The position numbers were made by a program, and so were the translations under genes. This document shows, piece after piece, positions 25,798 through 34,939 of a DNA stretch of 64,000 nucleotides (position 1 is its first letter; each line of letters opens with the position of its first letter). The notes below the pieces were generated by a model. It made no database searches and was not told the DNA's origin. It saw nothing but the letters and a program-made list of their open reading frames with translations. This DNA is from Cellulomonas avistercoris (GTDB taxonomy: Bacteria > Actinomycetota > Actinomycetes > Actinomycetales > Cellulomonadaceae). The stretch is taken from NCBI RefSeq assembly GCF_014836445.1, contig NZ_JACSQV010000002.1:287466-351465 (forward strand), written 5' to 3'.

Positions 25798-26934
25798 TCA
25801 GCCCTGCGGCCGCAGCGCGATCGCCATCGCCTCGACCGCCAGCAGCGGCGCGACGTTGCCGGCCAGCCGCGTGCGCGCCTGACCGACGGCGTCCATCCGG
25901 CGCAGCGTCTGCTCCGGCGTGCTGCCGGCGGCGAGCGCACGGACCTCGTCCTCCTGCTCGACGTTGACGAGGTCGACGCCGGCACCGAGCTGCACGACGA
26001 GCACGTCGCGGTACAGCGACAGCAGGTCGACCATGGCCCGGTCGAGCACGTCGCGCTGCGCGCGCGTCGCGCGGCGCTTCTGCTCCTCCTCGAGCTGGCG
26101 CACCTGCGCCCGCAGCGACGGCGGCAGCGTGTGGGCGCCCTCGGCACCCATGCCGCGCAGCAGCTCGTTGCGCTCGGCGGCGTCGCGCTCCTCCGTCGCC
26201 GCCTTCGCGTCGGCCTGCGCCGTCTCGACCAGCTCCCCCGCCGCCAGCACCGCGTCCCCGACGCCGCGCACGCGCGACGCCAGCGACAGCACCGCCGACC
26301 GGCGCTCACGCGCCTGCGGGTCGCGCGCGAGCCGCCGCGCGATGCCGATGTGGCTCTGTGCCGCCCGGGCCGCGACGTGCGCGGTCCGCGCGTCGACGCC
26401 GTCGCGCCGCACGAGCAGCTCGACCACCGCGTCGACGGGCGGCACGCGCAGCGCGACGGACCTGCTGCGCGAGCGGATCGTCACCAGGACGTCCTCGGGG
26501 CTGGGGGCGCACAGCAGCCACACGGTGCGCGGCGGCGGCTCCTCGACCGCCTTGAGCAGCACGTTGGCGCTCTGGTCGTTGAACCGGTCGGCGTCCTCGA
26601 CGACGATGACGCGCCACCGGCCCTGCGAGGGCGAGCGCTGCGCGAGCTCCACGAGGGGACGCGTCGCGTCGACGCGGATGAAGACGCCCTCGGTCGCGAC
26701 GAGCGTGACGTCCGGGTGCGCGCCCGACAGCACGGTCGTGCACGCGTGGCAGGTCCCGCAGCCGCCGGCCTCGCACTGCAGCGCGGCCGCGAAGGCGCGC
26801 GCCGCGTTGGAGCGGCCCGACCCGGGCGGCCCGGTGAGCAGCCACGCGTGGGTCATCGCCGACGGGTCCTCGACGGCCCGGCGCAGCACCGCGACCGCGG
26901 GCTCCTGCCCGACCAGGTCGTCCCAGACGGTCAC
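25798..26934 (-). CDS. holB: DNA polymerase III subunit delta'
   Basis: A 378-residue clamp-loader subunit. AAA+ features: [20 protein letters not shown]-loop [15 protein letters not shown] (Arg for Lys, as in the non-hydrolysing delta' subunit), a zinc module CGTCHAC, and [24 protein letters not shown]. It opens and loads the beta clamp together with DnaX and delta. The GTG start at 26934 overlaps the tmk stop as GTGA, so the two are translationally coupled; tmk-holB pairing is common. Confidence 0.93.
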   Translation of the reverse strand: MTVWDDLVGQEPAVAVLRRAVEDPSAMTHAWLLTGPPGSGRSNAARAFAAALQCEAGGCGTCHACTTVLSGAHPDVTLVATEGVFIRVDATRPLVELAQRSPSQGRWRVIVVEDADRFNDQSANVLLKAVEEPPPRTVWLLCAPSPEDVLVTIRSRSRSVALRVPPVDAVVELLVRRDGVDARTAHVAARAAQSHIGIARRLARDPQARERRSAVLSLASRVRGVGDAVLAAGELVETAQADAKAATEERDAAERNELLRGMGAEGAHTLPPSLRAQVRQLEEEQKRRATRAQRDVLDRAMVDLLSLYRDVLVVQLGAGVDLVNVEQEDEVRALAAGSTPEQTLRRMDAVGQARTRLAGNVAPLLAVEAMAIALRPQG

Positions 26935-27653
26935 GCCGCGCCCCCCGCGGGCACGGCGGACGCCGCCGCGCCCGCGTCGGCACGCGGCCCGAGCAGCGGG
27001 GCGAGACGCTCCCGTACCTGCGCGGCGACGACCTCCGCCGGCTGCGACGCGTCGACCACCAGCCACCGGGCCGGGTCGGCCGCGGCGCGCTCCAGGAACG
27101 CTTGACGCGTGCGCCGGTGGAACTCGTCACCGGCCGACTCGAGCCGGTCCGGGTCACCCGTGAGCCGCGCCAGACCGACCGCAGGGTCGAGGTCCAGCAG
27201 GACCGTGACGTGGGGCAGGAGGCCCTGCACGGCCCACAGCGAGAGCCGCTCGACCTCGGCGGCACCCAGGCCGCGACCCGTGCCCTGGTAGGCGACGGAG
27301 GAGTCGAGGTAGCGGTCGGTGAGCACGACCGCGCCGCGGGCCAGCGCCGGCCGCACGAGCGACGCGACGTGGTGCGCGCGGTCCGCCGCGTACAGGAGCG
27401 CCTCGGTGCGGGGGTCGAGGTCCTCGCCGTGCAGGATCGCGCGCCGCAGCTCGAGCCCCAGCGGCGTGCCGCCGGGCTCGCGCGTCACGACGACCTCGCG
27501 CCCCAGGGACGCGAGGTGGTGCCCGAGCAGCGAGACCTGCGTCGACTTGCCGACGCCGTCGCCGCCCTCGAAGGAGACGAACACGCCGCCCGGCGCGTCC
27601 GGTCCGGGGACCTCGGCGACGGGCAGGACGTCGGCGGCGGGGGCGGTGCTCAC
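26931..27653 (-). CDS. tmk: Thymidylate kinase
   Basis: A 240-residue dTMP kinase. [15 protein letters not shown] is the P-loop, [13 protein letters not shown] the DR(E)-type lid/substrate region, [18 protein letters not shown] the DRY motif and substrate region, and [14 protein letters not shown] the later nucleotide strand. It phosphorylates dTMP to dTDP in the cytoplasm. The first 20 residues are a Pro/Val-rich extension. GTG start 6 nt after TAGCCT, so likely leaderless at the head of the tmk-holB unit. Confidence 0.95.
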   Translation of the reverse strand: MSTAPAADVLPVAEVPGPDAPGGVFVSFEGGDGVGKSTQVSLLGHHLASLGREVVVTREPGGTPLGLELRRAILHGEDLDPRTEALLYAADRAHHVASLVRPALARGAVVLTDRYLDSSVAYQGTGRGLGAAEVERLSLWAVQGLLPHVTVLLDLDPAVGLARLTGDPDRLESAGDEFHRRTRQAFLERAAADPARWLVVDASQPAEVVAAQVRERLAPLLGPRADAGAAASAVPAGGAA

Positions 27654-27659
27654 CGCGTC

Positions 27660-27665
27660 AGGCTA
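27660..27665 (-). promoter_or_regulatory. -10 hexamer TAGCCT for tmk-holB
   Basis: Six nt before the tmk GTG; lies in the short gap after the oxidoreductase start region. Confidence 0.55.
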
Positions 27666-27699
27666 GCCGCCACCGCCGACACGTCCGCACCGTCGCACG

Positions 27700-28713
27700 T
27701 CAGGCCGGCTGCTCGCCCGGGTACACCACGCCGACCTGGCGCCGGATCTCGTCGAGGGTCGTCATGACGTCGAGCGTGCCCTGCCACGTCATCAGCGGGC
27801 TCTCGGTCTCCCCGGCCGCGACGCGGCGCGCGACCTCGGCGGCCTCGTACTGCAGCCCGCGCGCGGCGGGCAGCTCGAACGTCCACTGCCGGCCGTCGCG
27901 CCGTGCGAGGCGGAACGACGTCGGCGCGTAGAACGGGCCGGCGACGCGGATGTAGCCCTCGGTGCCGGAGATGGACGACGTCGTCGGCGTCCGCGACCAC
28001 AGCGTCGTGTTCAGCGTCGCCTGCGTCCCGTTGCCGTAGTCGAGGATCATCGAGACCTGCCCGTCGACGCCCGTCTCGGTGAGCTGCCCGAACGCGTGCA
28101 CGCCCTGCGGGACGCCGAGGAAGTCGTGCGCCCACGACACCGGGTAGACGCCCAGGTCCAGCAGCGCACCGCCCGCGAGCTCGGGGTCGTACAGCCGGCT
28201 CGTCGGGTCGAAGGCGAAGTAGTGGCCGTGGTCGGCCCGGACGTTGACGATGTCGCCGATCTCGCCCGAGTCGATCACCTGGTGCAGCGCGGCGACGTGC
28301 GGCAGGAACCGCGTCCACATCGCCTCCATGACGAACACGCCCGCGGCGCGGGCGGCGTCGAACACCTCGCGGGCCTCGGCGGTGTTGCGCGTGAACGCCT
28401 TCTCGACCAGGACGTGCTTGCCCGCGGCGATCGCGAGCAGCGCGTGCTCGCGATGCTCCGAGTGCGGGGTCGCGACGTACACCGCGTCGACCTGCGCGTC
28501 CTCGACGAGGTCGCGGTAGCCGACGTGCGTCGTCGGGATGCCGTGCGCCGTCGCGAACCGCTCGGCACGGTCCCGGTTGCGCGAGCCCACGGCCACGAGC
28601 TGGGCGCGCGTGAACTCGCGCACGGAGTTCGCGAACTGGCTGGCGATCCCGCCGGCGCCGATGATGCCCCAGCGGATCGGCGGGGCGGTACGGGGGTCCT
28701 CGGTGCGAGCCAT
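27700..28713 (-). CDS. Gfo/Idh/MocA family NAD(P)-dependent oxidoreductase
   Basis: A 337-residue enzyme with an N-terminal Rossmann domain (RWGIIGAGGIASQFANSV) and the conserved AGKHVLVEKAFTRN segment holding the catalytic Lys of the EKP-like motif, here EKA. The C-terminal alpha/beta domain (GGGALLDLGVYPV-like AGGALLDLGVYPVSWA) carries the conserved G-D-x-x-H-like region. Substrates of this family are sugars, inositols or trans-dihydrodiols; none can be assigned. Leaderless start at 28713. Confidence 0.92.
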   Translation of the reverse strand: MARTEDPRTAPPIRWGIIGAGGIASQFANSVREFTRAQLVAVGSRNRDRAERFATAHGIPTTHVGYRDLVEDAQVDAVYVATPHSEHREHALLAIAAGKHVLVEKAFTRNTAEAREVFDAARAAGVFVMEAMWTRFLPHVAALHQVIDSGEIGDIVNVRADHGHYFAFDPTSRLYDPELAGGALLDLGVYPVSWAHDFLGVPQGVHAFGQLTETGVDGQVSMILDYGNGTQATLNTTLWSRTPTTSSISGTEGYIRVAGPFYAPTSFRLARRDGRQWTFELPAARGLQYEAAEVARRVAAGETESPLMTWQGTLDVMTTLDEIRRQVGVVYPGEQPA

Positions 28714-28719
28714 GGCGCC

Positions 28720-28725
28720 AACCTA
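28720..28725 (-). promoter_or_regulatory. -10 hexamer TAGGTT for the Gfo/Idh gene
   Basis: Followed by 6 nt and the ATG at 28713; same hexamer and spacing as 23585. Confidence 0.55.
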
Positions 28726-28791
28726 GCGTCCGCCGGGGAGAGCGTGCAGACCGTGGCGCGCACGTCGCCCACCGACGGTCCCCTCGGTGCG

Positions 28792-29616
28792 TCAGCCGCC
28801 GGCCGCCGGGCCCTCGGCCGCGGCCGTGAACGCGAGCGCCGTCGTCGTGGCGGTCGTGGCCGCACCCCCGGGCACGTCGCCTGCGACCTGCACCTGGACG
28901 AGGAGCGCGTCGCGCACCGCCCACACGTAGGCGTACGAGACGGGGTCGGACGCCGGCTCACCGGTCCGCGTGAAGGCGGCCTCGTCGCGGCTCACGACGG
29001 TGGCGGTCCACCCCGGTAGGTCGAGCCCCGTGACACCCGCACCGCTGATGACGCGGCGCGGCGTGTACGTGCCGCCCTCGAGGTCCTCGGCCGGGATCTC
29101 CTGGTCCGTCGCCCAGCCCTCCTCCTCGGCGACCCGTGCCGCGTAGACCGCGGCCGCGGCGCCGGCGTCGGCGAGCTCGTACACCTCGACGACGCGCGCG
29201 GCGCCGCCGGCGACGGGCAGGACCACCTCGTCGCCCGGTCCGTGCGCGAAGCCCGTGAGACTCGCAGCGCGCAGCGCCTCCGCGATCTTGGTGCCGCAGG
29301 CGGCCGAGGGGGACGTGGTCATCGCTTCGTCACCGGTGACCGACGGCTCCCCCGTCGGGCCGGCGAGCGCTCCCTCGTCCGGCGAGCCGGGGGCCGGCAC
29401 CTCGCAGGGCTGCACGTCCGCAGCGGGCACGAGGTCGCGCGTCAGGGCGGCGACCGCGTCCTCGAACGCGAGCGCCGGGACGGCCGTGGGCGTCGGTGCG
29501 GCGGTCGGGGACGGCGCGACGGGAGCAGGGCCGCCCGTGCACCCGCCCAGCAGCAGGGCCGCCACGGCGAGCAGGCAGCCTGCGGGGAACACTCCGGTGA
29601 CCGCATCACGTCGCAC
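28792..29616 (-). CDS. Lipoprotein of unknown function
   Basis: A 274-residue predicted lipoprotein: a short basic start, a hydrophobic stretch (AGCLLAVAALLLGGC) ending in a lipobox Cys near residue 26, then a Pro/Thr/Ala linker and a globular domain (EALRAASLTGFAHGPGDEVVLP..., SYAYVWAVRDALLVQVQVAGDV). I do not recognise the domain; the YVWAVRDALLVQV strand is reminiscent of small PknH/sensor-like extracellular domains, but that is weak. The GTG at 29616 is the only start before the signal sequence other than a GTG 8 codons later. Confidence 0.65.
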   Translation of the reverse strand: MRRDAVTGVFPAGCLLAVAALLLGGCTGGPAPVAPSPTAAPTPTAVPALAFEDAVAALTRDLVPAADVQPCEVPAPGSPDEGALAGPTGEPSVTGDEAMTTSPSAACGTKIAEALRAASLTGFAHGPGDEVVLPVAGGAARVVEVYELADAGAAAAVYAARVAEEEGWATDQEIPAEDLEGGTYTPRRVISGAGVTGLDLPGWTATVVSRDEAAFTRTGEPASDPVSYAYVWAVRDALLVQVQVAGDVPGGAATTATTTALAFTAAAEGPAAGG

Positions 29617-29698
29617 GCACCCATGGTGCCGGACCCGGTCCGCACGGCGCCGTCCGCCGCGCCCGCACCCCCCGACGGCCGTCCCACCCCAGCCCCTC

Positions 29699-29757
29699 GT
29701 CGAGACCGGCCTGGTTCGTTCTCCGACGCTCGTTGCACGACCCGGCCCGGTCTCGAC
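29699..29757. repeat. Imperfect inverted repeat, GTCGAGACCGG arms (copy 1)
   Basis: 21-nt arms (29699-29719 and 29737-29757) with an 11-nt perfect outer stem GTCGAGACCGG. It lies 12 nt past the stop of the DUF559-like gene, on its 3' side. Related in sequence to the repeat at 30877. Confidence 0.65.
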
Positions 29758-29768
29758 GACCGCGCGTC

Positions 29769-30716
29769 TCACGGGGCGGACGCCGTGAGGTGGCGACGGA
29801 CCTCGACCGGGACGAGTCCGCGGTCCACGTCCGCGGCCGTGAACCGCAGCAGGAGGGCTCCCGTGGCGAGCACCGCGTTCTGCCGCGTGCGGTCGCGGTA
29901 CAGCGCCTGCGGGGTGCCGTGGGGTCCCGCGCCGTCGATCTCGACGACCAGCAGCCGGCGCGTCGCGAGCCACCAGCCGAGGTCGCCGCGTGCGACGACG
30001 CGGCCCGACCTGTCCCGGACCGGCACCTGCACGTCGTGCGGCGGCACGCCGGCGTCGACGCACTGCAGCCGTGCCCGCGTCTCCAGGGGTGACTCCGCGC
30101 GGCCGTCGACGAGGTCCCACCAGCCGGCGGCGCGGCGGCACCCGCGGCGCCCGGCCAGCAGCGACCGGACGAGCGCGAGGTCGGCGCACGGCAGCAGCCC
30201 GAGGTGCACGGCCGAGTCCAGGACGGCCACGGCGGAGTCCCGCGGGAGGCCGCCGACCGCGTCGGCGAGGGCCTGCGCCACGGTGCAGGCGCGCGCCCCG
30301 CCGACGCGCACCACAGGCTGGGGATCGACCCCACGGACCAGGATGCCGCCACCGGGGCGCCGGTGGCTCCCGTCCGGCAGGGCCGCCTCCGGGCGGATCC
30401 GGCGGGGCAGCCCGTGGACGCCGTGCAGCGCGAGAGCGCAGAGGCCCGTCGCGACGGCCCGGTCGGGTCCGAGCGCCAGCAGCGCGAGCCAGGCGGCACG
30501 GCGACGGACGTGGTCCGGACCCCGGTCCAGCTCCGGCAGCAGCGCGGCGGCGTCGTGGACGCCGCGGACGACGGGCACCAGCACGCCCGCGCACCGCAGC
30601 GTCTCGCGGCGCTGGGCCGTCACCCCGGCGGCATCACACTGCCGGGAGCCGAGGAGCCCCTCCTGGCGGACCGCGACCCGCAGCAGCGACGGGGGCGGAG
30701 GGCCGGGCGTTCGCAC
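29769..30716 (-). CDS. DUF559/AbiEi-like protein with predicted endonuclease fold
   Basis: A 315-residue protein. The N-terminus LRVAVRQEGLLGSRQCDAAGVT looks like the winged-helix start of AbiEi-type proteins. The C-terminal 110 residues have the VSR-like DUF559 pattern: ARGDLGWWLATRRLLVVEIDGAGPHG, with Asp and Glu-x-Asp as possible metal ligands, followed by RDRTRQNAVLATGALLLRFTAADV. No cognate toxin (AbiEii) is adjacent, so it is not a toxin-antitoxin pair as seen. The gene is bracketed by two related inverted repeats (29699 and 30877). GTG start at 30716. Confidence 0.7.
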   Translation of the reverse strand: MRTPGPPPPSLLRVAVRQEGLLGSRQCDAAGVTAQRRETLRCAGVLVPVVRGVHDAAALLPELDRGPDHVRRRAAWLALLALGPDRAVATGLCALALHGVHGLPRRIRPEAALPDGSHRRPGGGILVRGVDPQPVVRVGGARACTVAQALADAVGGLPRDSAVAVLDSAVHLGLLPCADLALVRSLLAGRRGCRRAAGWWDLVDGRAESPLETRARLQCVDAGVPPHDVQVPVRDRSGRVVARGDLGWWLATRRLLVVEIDGAGPHGTPQALYRDRTRQNAVLATGALLLRFTAADVDRGLVPVEVRRHLTASAP

Positions 30717-30876
30717 GTCGTCAGACCACCACGACGCGGAACGCGCCCGTGAGCGCACCCGCGGACCGGTGGACGCGACCCCCACCGGCGGGCCCTGTGG
30801 TCGGCTCACGGCCGGTCACCTGGCCCGACCGACCCTCGCTCCACCCCGACACCCACCCTCCGGGACGGGAGCCCGG

Positions 30877-30931
30877 CGAGACCGGTCCTGGTCGTCTTCC
30901 GGGGCCGTGTCGACGACCCAGGCCGGTCTCG
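30877..30931. repeat. Imperfect inverted repeat, CGAGACCGG arms (copy 2)
   Basis: 20-nt arms (30877-30896 and 30912-30931). It lies 41 nt after the topA stop and 160 nt before the DUF559-like start and could serve as the topA terminator. Arms share GAGACCGG and CCTGGT blocks with copy 1. Confidence 0.65.
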
Positions 30932-30971
30932 GCGCTGGATTCTGCGGGGCCGCGGGACGGTGCCGAGCCCG

Positions 30972-33701
30972 TCAGCGCTTCGCGGGGGCCTTCTTGCGGG
31001 TCGTCGCCGGCTTGCGGGCGGCCGGGCGCTTCTTGGCCGGCCCGGCGGCGCGCTTCTCCGCCAGCAGCTCGACGGCCTGCTCCGGCGTGATCGACTCCGG
31101 GGTCACGTCGCGCGGCAGCGTGCGGTTCGTCTCGCCGTCGGTGACGTAGGCCCCGAAGCGGCCGTCCTTGACGACGATCGGCTTGCCGCTCGTCGGGTCG
31201 TCGCCGAGCTCGCGCAGCGGCGGCGTGGCGGTCTGGCCGCGGCCCCGCTTGGGCTGCGCGTAGATCGCCAGCGCCTCCTCGAGCGTGATGTCGAGGAGCT
31301 GCTCCTCGGACGCGAGCGTCCGCGAGTCGGTGCCCTTCTTCAGGTACGGCCCGTAGCGGCCGTTCTGCGCCGTGATCTCGGCACCGGACTCCGGGTCGAC
31401 GCCGACGACCCGCGGCAGCGAGAGGAGCTTCAGCGCGTCGTCGAGGGTGACCGTGGCCAGCGTCATCGACTTGAAGAGCGACCCCGTCCGCGGCTTGGGG
31501 GCCGCGGCCAGCGCCTTCTTGCGCGCGGCGGCCGACAGGCCCGGGTCGAGCTCGGGCTCCGGGAGCACCTCGGTGACGTACGGCCCGTACCGGCCGTTGC
31601 GCGCGACGATCTGCGTGCCCGTGGCGGGGTCCGTCCCGAGCACCTTGTCGCCGTCGGGCATGGTGTCGAGGAGCTCGCGCGCCTTCTCCACCGTCAGCTC
31701 GTCCGGGGCCATGTCCTCGGGCACCGACGAGCGGCGCGGGTCGTCGTCCGGGCCCTCGCCCGGCGCCTCGAGGTACGGGCCGTAGCGCCCGACGCGCAGC
31801 GTGATGCCGTCGCCGATGTCGATCGAGTTGACCTCGCGCGCGTCGATCTCGCCGAGGTTCTCGACGAGCCCGCGCAGGCCGCCGGTCTCCAGGGACTGCG
31901 ACCCGTCGCCGAAGTAGAACTCCGTCAGCCAGTCGACGCGACCGCGCTGACCTGCGGCGATGGCGTCGAGGCCCTCCTCCATGCCGGCCGTGAAGCCGTA
32001 GTCGACGAGCCGGTCGAAGTTCTCCTCGAGCAGGCGCGTCACCGCGAACGCCAGCCACGTCGGCACCAGCGCCTGGCCGCGGTTGGTGACGTAGCCGCGG
32101 TCCTGGATGACGCCGATCGTCGCGGCGTACGTCGAGGGGCGGCCGATGCCGCGCTCCTCGAGCGCCTTGACGAGCGACGCCTCGGTGAAGCGCGGCGGCG
32201 GGGACGTGCGGTGGCCGTCGGCCGTCAGGTCGGAGCCCGTCACCGGGTCGCCCTGGGCCATCTGCGGCAGGCGCGCGTCGTCCGAGCCCGCCGCGGCGGC
32301 GGCCTCGGCCTCGTCGTAGCGCCCGCGGTCGCGGCCCTCCTCGTACGCGGCGAGGAACCCGCGGAACGTGATGACCGTGCCGGACGCGGAGAACACGGTC
32401 TCGACCGGGCCGTCCGGGGTCGTCGCCGTCGCCGCGAGGCGCACGGACGCGGTCTGCCCGCGCGCGTCCGCCATCTGGGAGGCGACCGTGCGCTTCCAGA
32501 CGAGCTCGTACAGCTTGAACTGGTCGCCCGACAGCTCGCGCGCGACCTGCGCGGGGGTACGGAAGTGGTCACCGGCGGGGCGGATGGCCTCGTGGGCCTC
32601 CTGCGCACCCTTCGCCTTCGACGTGTACAGGCGCGGCTTGTCCGGCACGTACTCGGAGCCGTAGAGCTCGGCGACCTGGCGGCGCGCGGCGTCGATCGCC
32701 TGCGTCGACAGCGCGGGCGAGTCGGTCCGCATGTAGGTGATGTAGCCGTTCTCGTACAGCGACTGCGCCGTGCGCATGGCCTGCCGCGAGCTCATGCGCA
32801 GCTTGCGCGACGCCTCCTGCTGGAGCGTCGAGGTGGTGAACGGCGCGGCGGGGCGCCGCGTGTACGGCTTGGTCTCGAGCGACTGCACCACGAACGCGGC
32901 ACCGTCGAGCCCGGCGACCAGTGCGTTGGCCCGGTCCTCGTCGAGCGTCACGGTGTCGCGGCTCTTGAGCGTCCCGCGGTCGTCGAAGTCGCGGCCGCTG
33001 GCCACGCGCGCTCCCCCGACGCCCGTCAGGCGCGCCGAGAACGTCGGCTCTCCGTCGTCCGCGACCGCGAAGGTGCCGGTGACGTCCCAGTAGTCGGCGG
33101 GGACGAACGCCATGCGCTCGCGCTCACGCTCGACGACGAGCCGCGTCGCCACGGACTGCACGCGCCCGGCCGACAGGCCCTGGCGGACCTTGCGCCACAG
33201 CACGGGGCTGACCTCGTAGCCGTAGAGCCGGTCGAGGATGCGGCGGGTCTCCTGCGCGTCGACGAGCCGCTCGTCCAGCTCGCGCGTGTTCTCCAGCGCC
33301 CGCGCGATCGCCTCACGGGTGATCTCGTGGAACACCATGCGCTTGACCGGGATCTTCGGCTTGAGCTCCGCCAGGAGGTGCCACGCGATGGCCTCGCCCT
33401 CGCGGTCCTCATCGGTGGCGAGGTAGAGCTCGTCGGACTCCTTGAGGAGCTTCTTGAGCTCGGCGACCTTCTTCTTCTTGTCCGCGTCCACGACGTAGTA
33501 CGGGACGAACCCGTTGTCGACGTCGACGGCGAACTTGCCGTACGGGCCCTTCTTCATGTCCGCGGGCAGCTCGGAGGGCTGTGGGAGGTCGCGGATGTGC
33601 CCGACGGACGCCTCCACGTCGTAGCCCTCGCCGAGGTAACCGGCGATCGTGCGCGCCTTCGCGGGGGACTCCACGATGACGAGCTTGCGACCTGCAGACA
33701 T
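30972..33701 (-). CDS. topA: DNA topoisomerase I
   Basis: A 909-residue type IA topoisomerase that relaxes negative supercoils. The N-terminal Toprim motif is KLVIVESPAKARTIAGYLGEG, with ATDEDREGEAIAWHL. The active-site Tyr is Y323 in GYITYMRTDSPALS. The C-terminal third has several repeated topoisomerase domains (motifs such as NGRYGPYVTE and NGRYGPYLKKG) instead of zinc fingers, and ends in a Lys/Arg/Pro/Ala-rich tail (KKRPAARKPATTRKKAPAKR), typical of actinobacterial TopA. Start at the ATG 33701, where the family N-terminus begins. Confidence 0.97.
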   Translation of the reverse strand: MSAGRKLVIVESPAKARTIAGYLGEGYDVEASVGHIRDLPQPSELPADMKKGPYGKFAVDVDNGFVPYYVVDADKKKKVAELKKLLKESDELYLATDEDREGEAIAWHLLAELKPKIPVKRMVFHEITREAIARALENTRELDERLVDAQETRRILDRLYGYEVSPVLWRKVRQGLSAGRVQSVATRLVVERERERMAFVPADYWDVTGTFAVADDGEPTFSARLTGVGGARVASGRDFDDRGTLKSRDTVTLDEDRANALVAGLDGAAFVVQSLETKPYTRRPAAPFTTSTLQQEASRKLRMSSRQAMRTAQSLYENGYITYMRTDSPALSTQAIDAARRQVAELYGSEYVPDKPRLYTSKAKGAQEAHEAIRPAGDHFRTPAQVARELSGDQFKLYELVWKRTVASQMADARGQTASVRLAATATTPDGPVETVFSASGTVITFRGFLAAYEEGRDRGRYDEAEAAAAAGSDDARLPQMAQGDPVTGSDLTADGHRTSPPPRFTEASLVKALEERGIGRPSTYAATIGVIQDRGYVTNRGQALVPTWLAFAVTRLLEENFDRLVDYGFTAGMEEGLDAIAAGQRGRVDWLTEFYFGDGSQSLETGGLRGLVENLGEIDAREVNSIDIGDGITLRVGRYGPYLEAPGEGPDDDPRRSSVPEDMAPDELTVEKARELLDTMPDGDKVLGTDPATGTQIVARNGRYGPYVTEVLPEPELDPGLSAAARKKALAAAPKPRTGSLFKSMTLATVTLDDALKLLSLPRVVGVDPESGAEITAQNGRYGPYLKKGTDSRTLASEEQLLDITLEEALAIYAQPKRGRGQTATPPLRELGDDPTSGKPIVVKDGRFGAYVTDGETNRTLPRDVTPESITPEQAVELLAEKRAAGPAKKRPAARKPATTRKKAPAKR

Positions 33702-33815
33702 CTGACCGGCCTTCCGTGCCGTGGGCTGTGGGATGTGTGTGACGACGGTGTCGTGGCGAGCGCGGCGCCCCACGACGCGTGGACCCCACTTCCGAGGGGA
33801 CTCTACGTCCTGGCG

Positions 33816-34778
33816 TCAAGCCGACGAGGACGGCGCCTCGTCCCGCGACCCGGCCGCGTGCCGCAGCAGCAGCATGACCGCGAACGTCAGGGCGCACGCC
33901 GCGACGACGCCCGCGACACCCCCACCGTAGGCCAGGAGCTCACCCGCGCGACCCGCGGCGGCGGCCCGGTTGGCCCAGGTGCGCGTCAGCAGCACGACGG
34001 CCGTGACCCCCGCTGCCACGCCGAGCACGACGAGCGTGAGCGCCGTCCGCCGCGTGCGGACCCACCCCGGGTCCCCGCGGTCGACCCTGCGCAGCATCGC
34101 GGTCGCGGTCCCGGTCGGACCGGGCCGCGCCGCCATGGCGCCGCACACCAGCGCCGTCCAGCAGAGCACGACGAGGGCGCCGGCGACGACGTCCGACGGC
34201 CGGTGCCACTGCCCGACGAGCGTCGAGATGCCCGTCAGCGCGGTGTACCCGCCGCCGAGCACCGCGACCAGCGGACGCGCGCGCGGCGGGGCGACGAGCA
34301 GGAGGCCGGCCGCCACGGACCCGGCGGCGGTCGTGTGGCCGCTGGGCAGGGTGTTGCCGTAGTCGGCGCCGACACCCAGCACGGGCCGGTCCAGCACCCA
34401 CTCCTTGAGGATCCGGGTGGTGAGGTTCGCGCCCCCGACCAGCACGGCCACCTGGATCGCGAGGGAGAGCCGGCGCCGCACCAGGGCGACGCCCGCGGCG
34501 ACGAGCAGGCCGCCCGCGACGAAGCCCACGGAGACGACGTCGAGCAGCGGCGCGGCGACGCGCCACAGCTGGCCCTGGCCGATCTCCGCGCCGTCGAGCG
34601 CGGCGTCCTCGACCCGCTGCCCCGCCCACGTGTCGACGAACACGCGCCACAGGAGCAGGACCCCCGCGAGCGAGGCGACGGCCACGACACCGCACGCGAC
34701 GACGACCCAGCCCCGCGCACGCGCTCGACGCGGCGCGGTCGGTTCCGGGTCGACCGGGACGTGGAGGCCCTCGTGCAC
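33816..34778 (-). CDS. PAP2 family phosphatase, integral membrane
   Basis: A 320-residue membrane enzyme with about six helices. All three acid-phosphatase motifs are present: LKEWVLDRP (KxxxxxxRP), LPSGHTTA (PSGH) and STLVGQWHRPSDVVAG (SRxxxxxHxxxD type). Substrates in this family include phosphatidic acid and undecaprenyl diphosphate. Leaderless start: TACCGT ends 6 nt before the GTG at 34778; a GTG two codons upstream lies within that gap. Confidence 0.92.
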   Translation of the reverse strand: MHEGLHVPVDPEPTAPRRARARGWVVVACGVVAVASLAGVLLLWRVFVDTWAGQRVEDAALDGAEIGQGQLWRVAAPLLDVVSVGFVAGGLLVAAGVALVRRRLSLAIQVAVLVGGANLTTRILKEWVLDRPVLGVGADYGNTLPSGHTTAAGSVAAGLLLVAPPRARPLVAVLGGGYTALTGISTLVGQWHRPSDVVAGALVVLCWTALVCGAMAARPGPTGTATAMLRRVDRGDPGWVRTRRTALTLVVLGVAAGVTAVVLLTRTWANRAAAAGRAGELLAYGGGVAGVVAACALTFAVMLLLRHAAGSRDEAPSSSA

Positions 34779-34784
34779 CGTCAC

Positions 34785-34790
34785 ACGGTA
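34785..34790 (-). promoter_or_regulatory. -10 hexamer TACCGT for the PAP2 gene
   Basis: Six nt before the GTG at 34778, which favours that codon over the GTG at 34784. Confidence 0.55.
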
Positions 34791-34939
34791 GGGCAACCCG
34801 GGCGGCGTGCGTGACCGCGGCCCGGGTCCGGCGTCCACCACCCGGACGTCGAGCGGCTCCGCGCCGCACGTCCTCGCCGCCCAGCCAACTCACAGGTCCG
34901 CTCCAGGCGCACCACAGGACCGCTGCTCAGCCTGGTCGC

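Noticed and set aside
24165..26309. Extended start for the TAP-like gene to 26309
   Set aside because: The extension crosses into holB and would bury the lipoprotein signal; the ATG at 25688 has a -10 at the right distance.
29769..30716. AbiE toxin-antitoxin system
   Set aside because: Only the AbiEi/DUF559-like protein is present; neither neighbour resembles AbiEii nucleotidyltransferase.
30960..34814. A 1284-codon plus-strand open frame opposite topA
   Set aside because: Shadow of topA and the PAP2 gene; no ribosome site and no recognisable domain.
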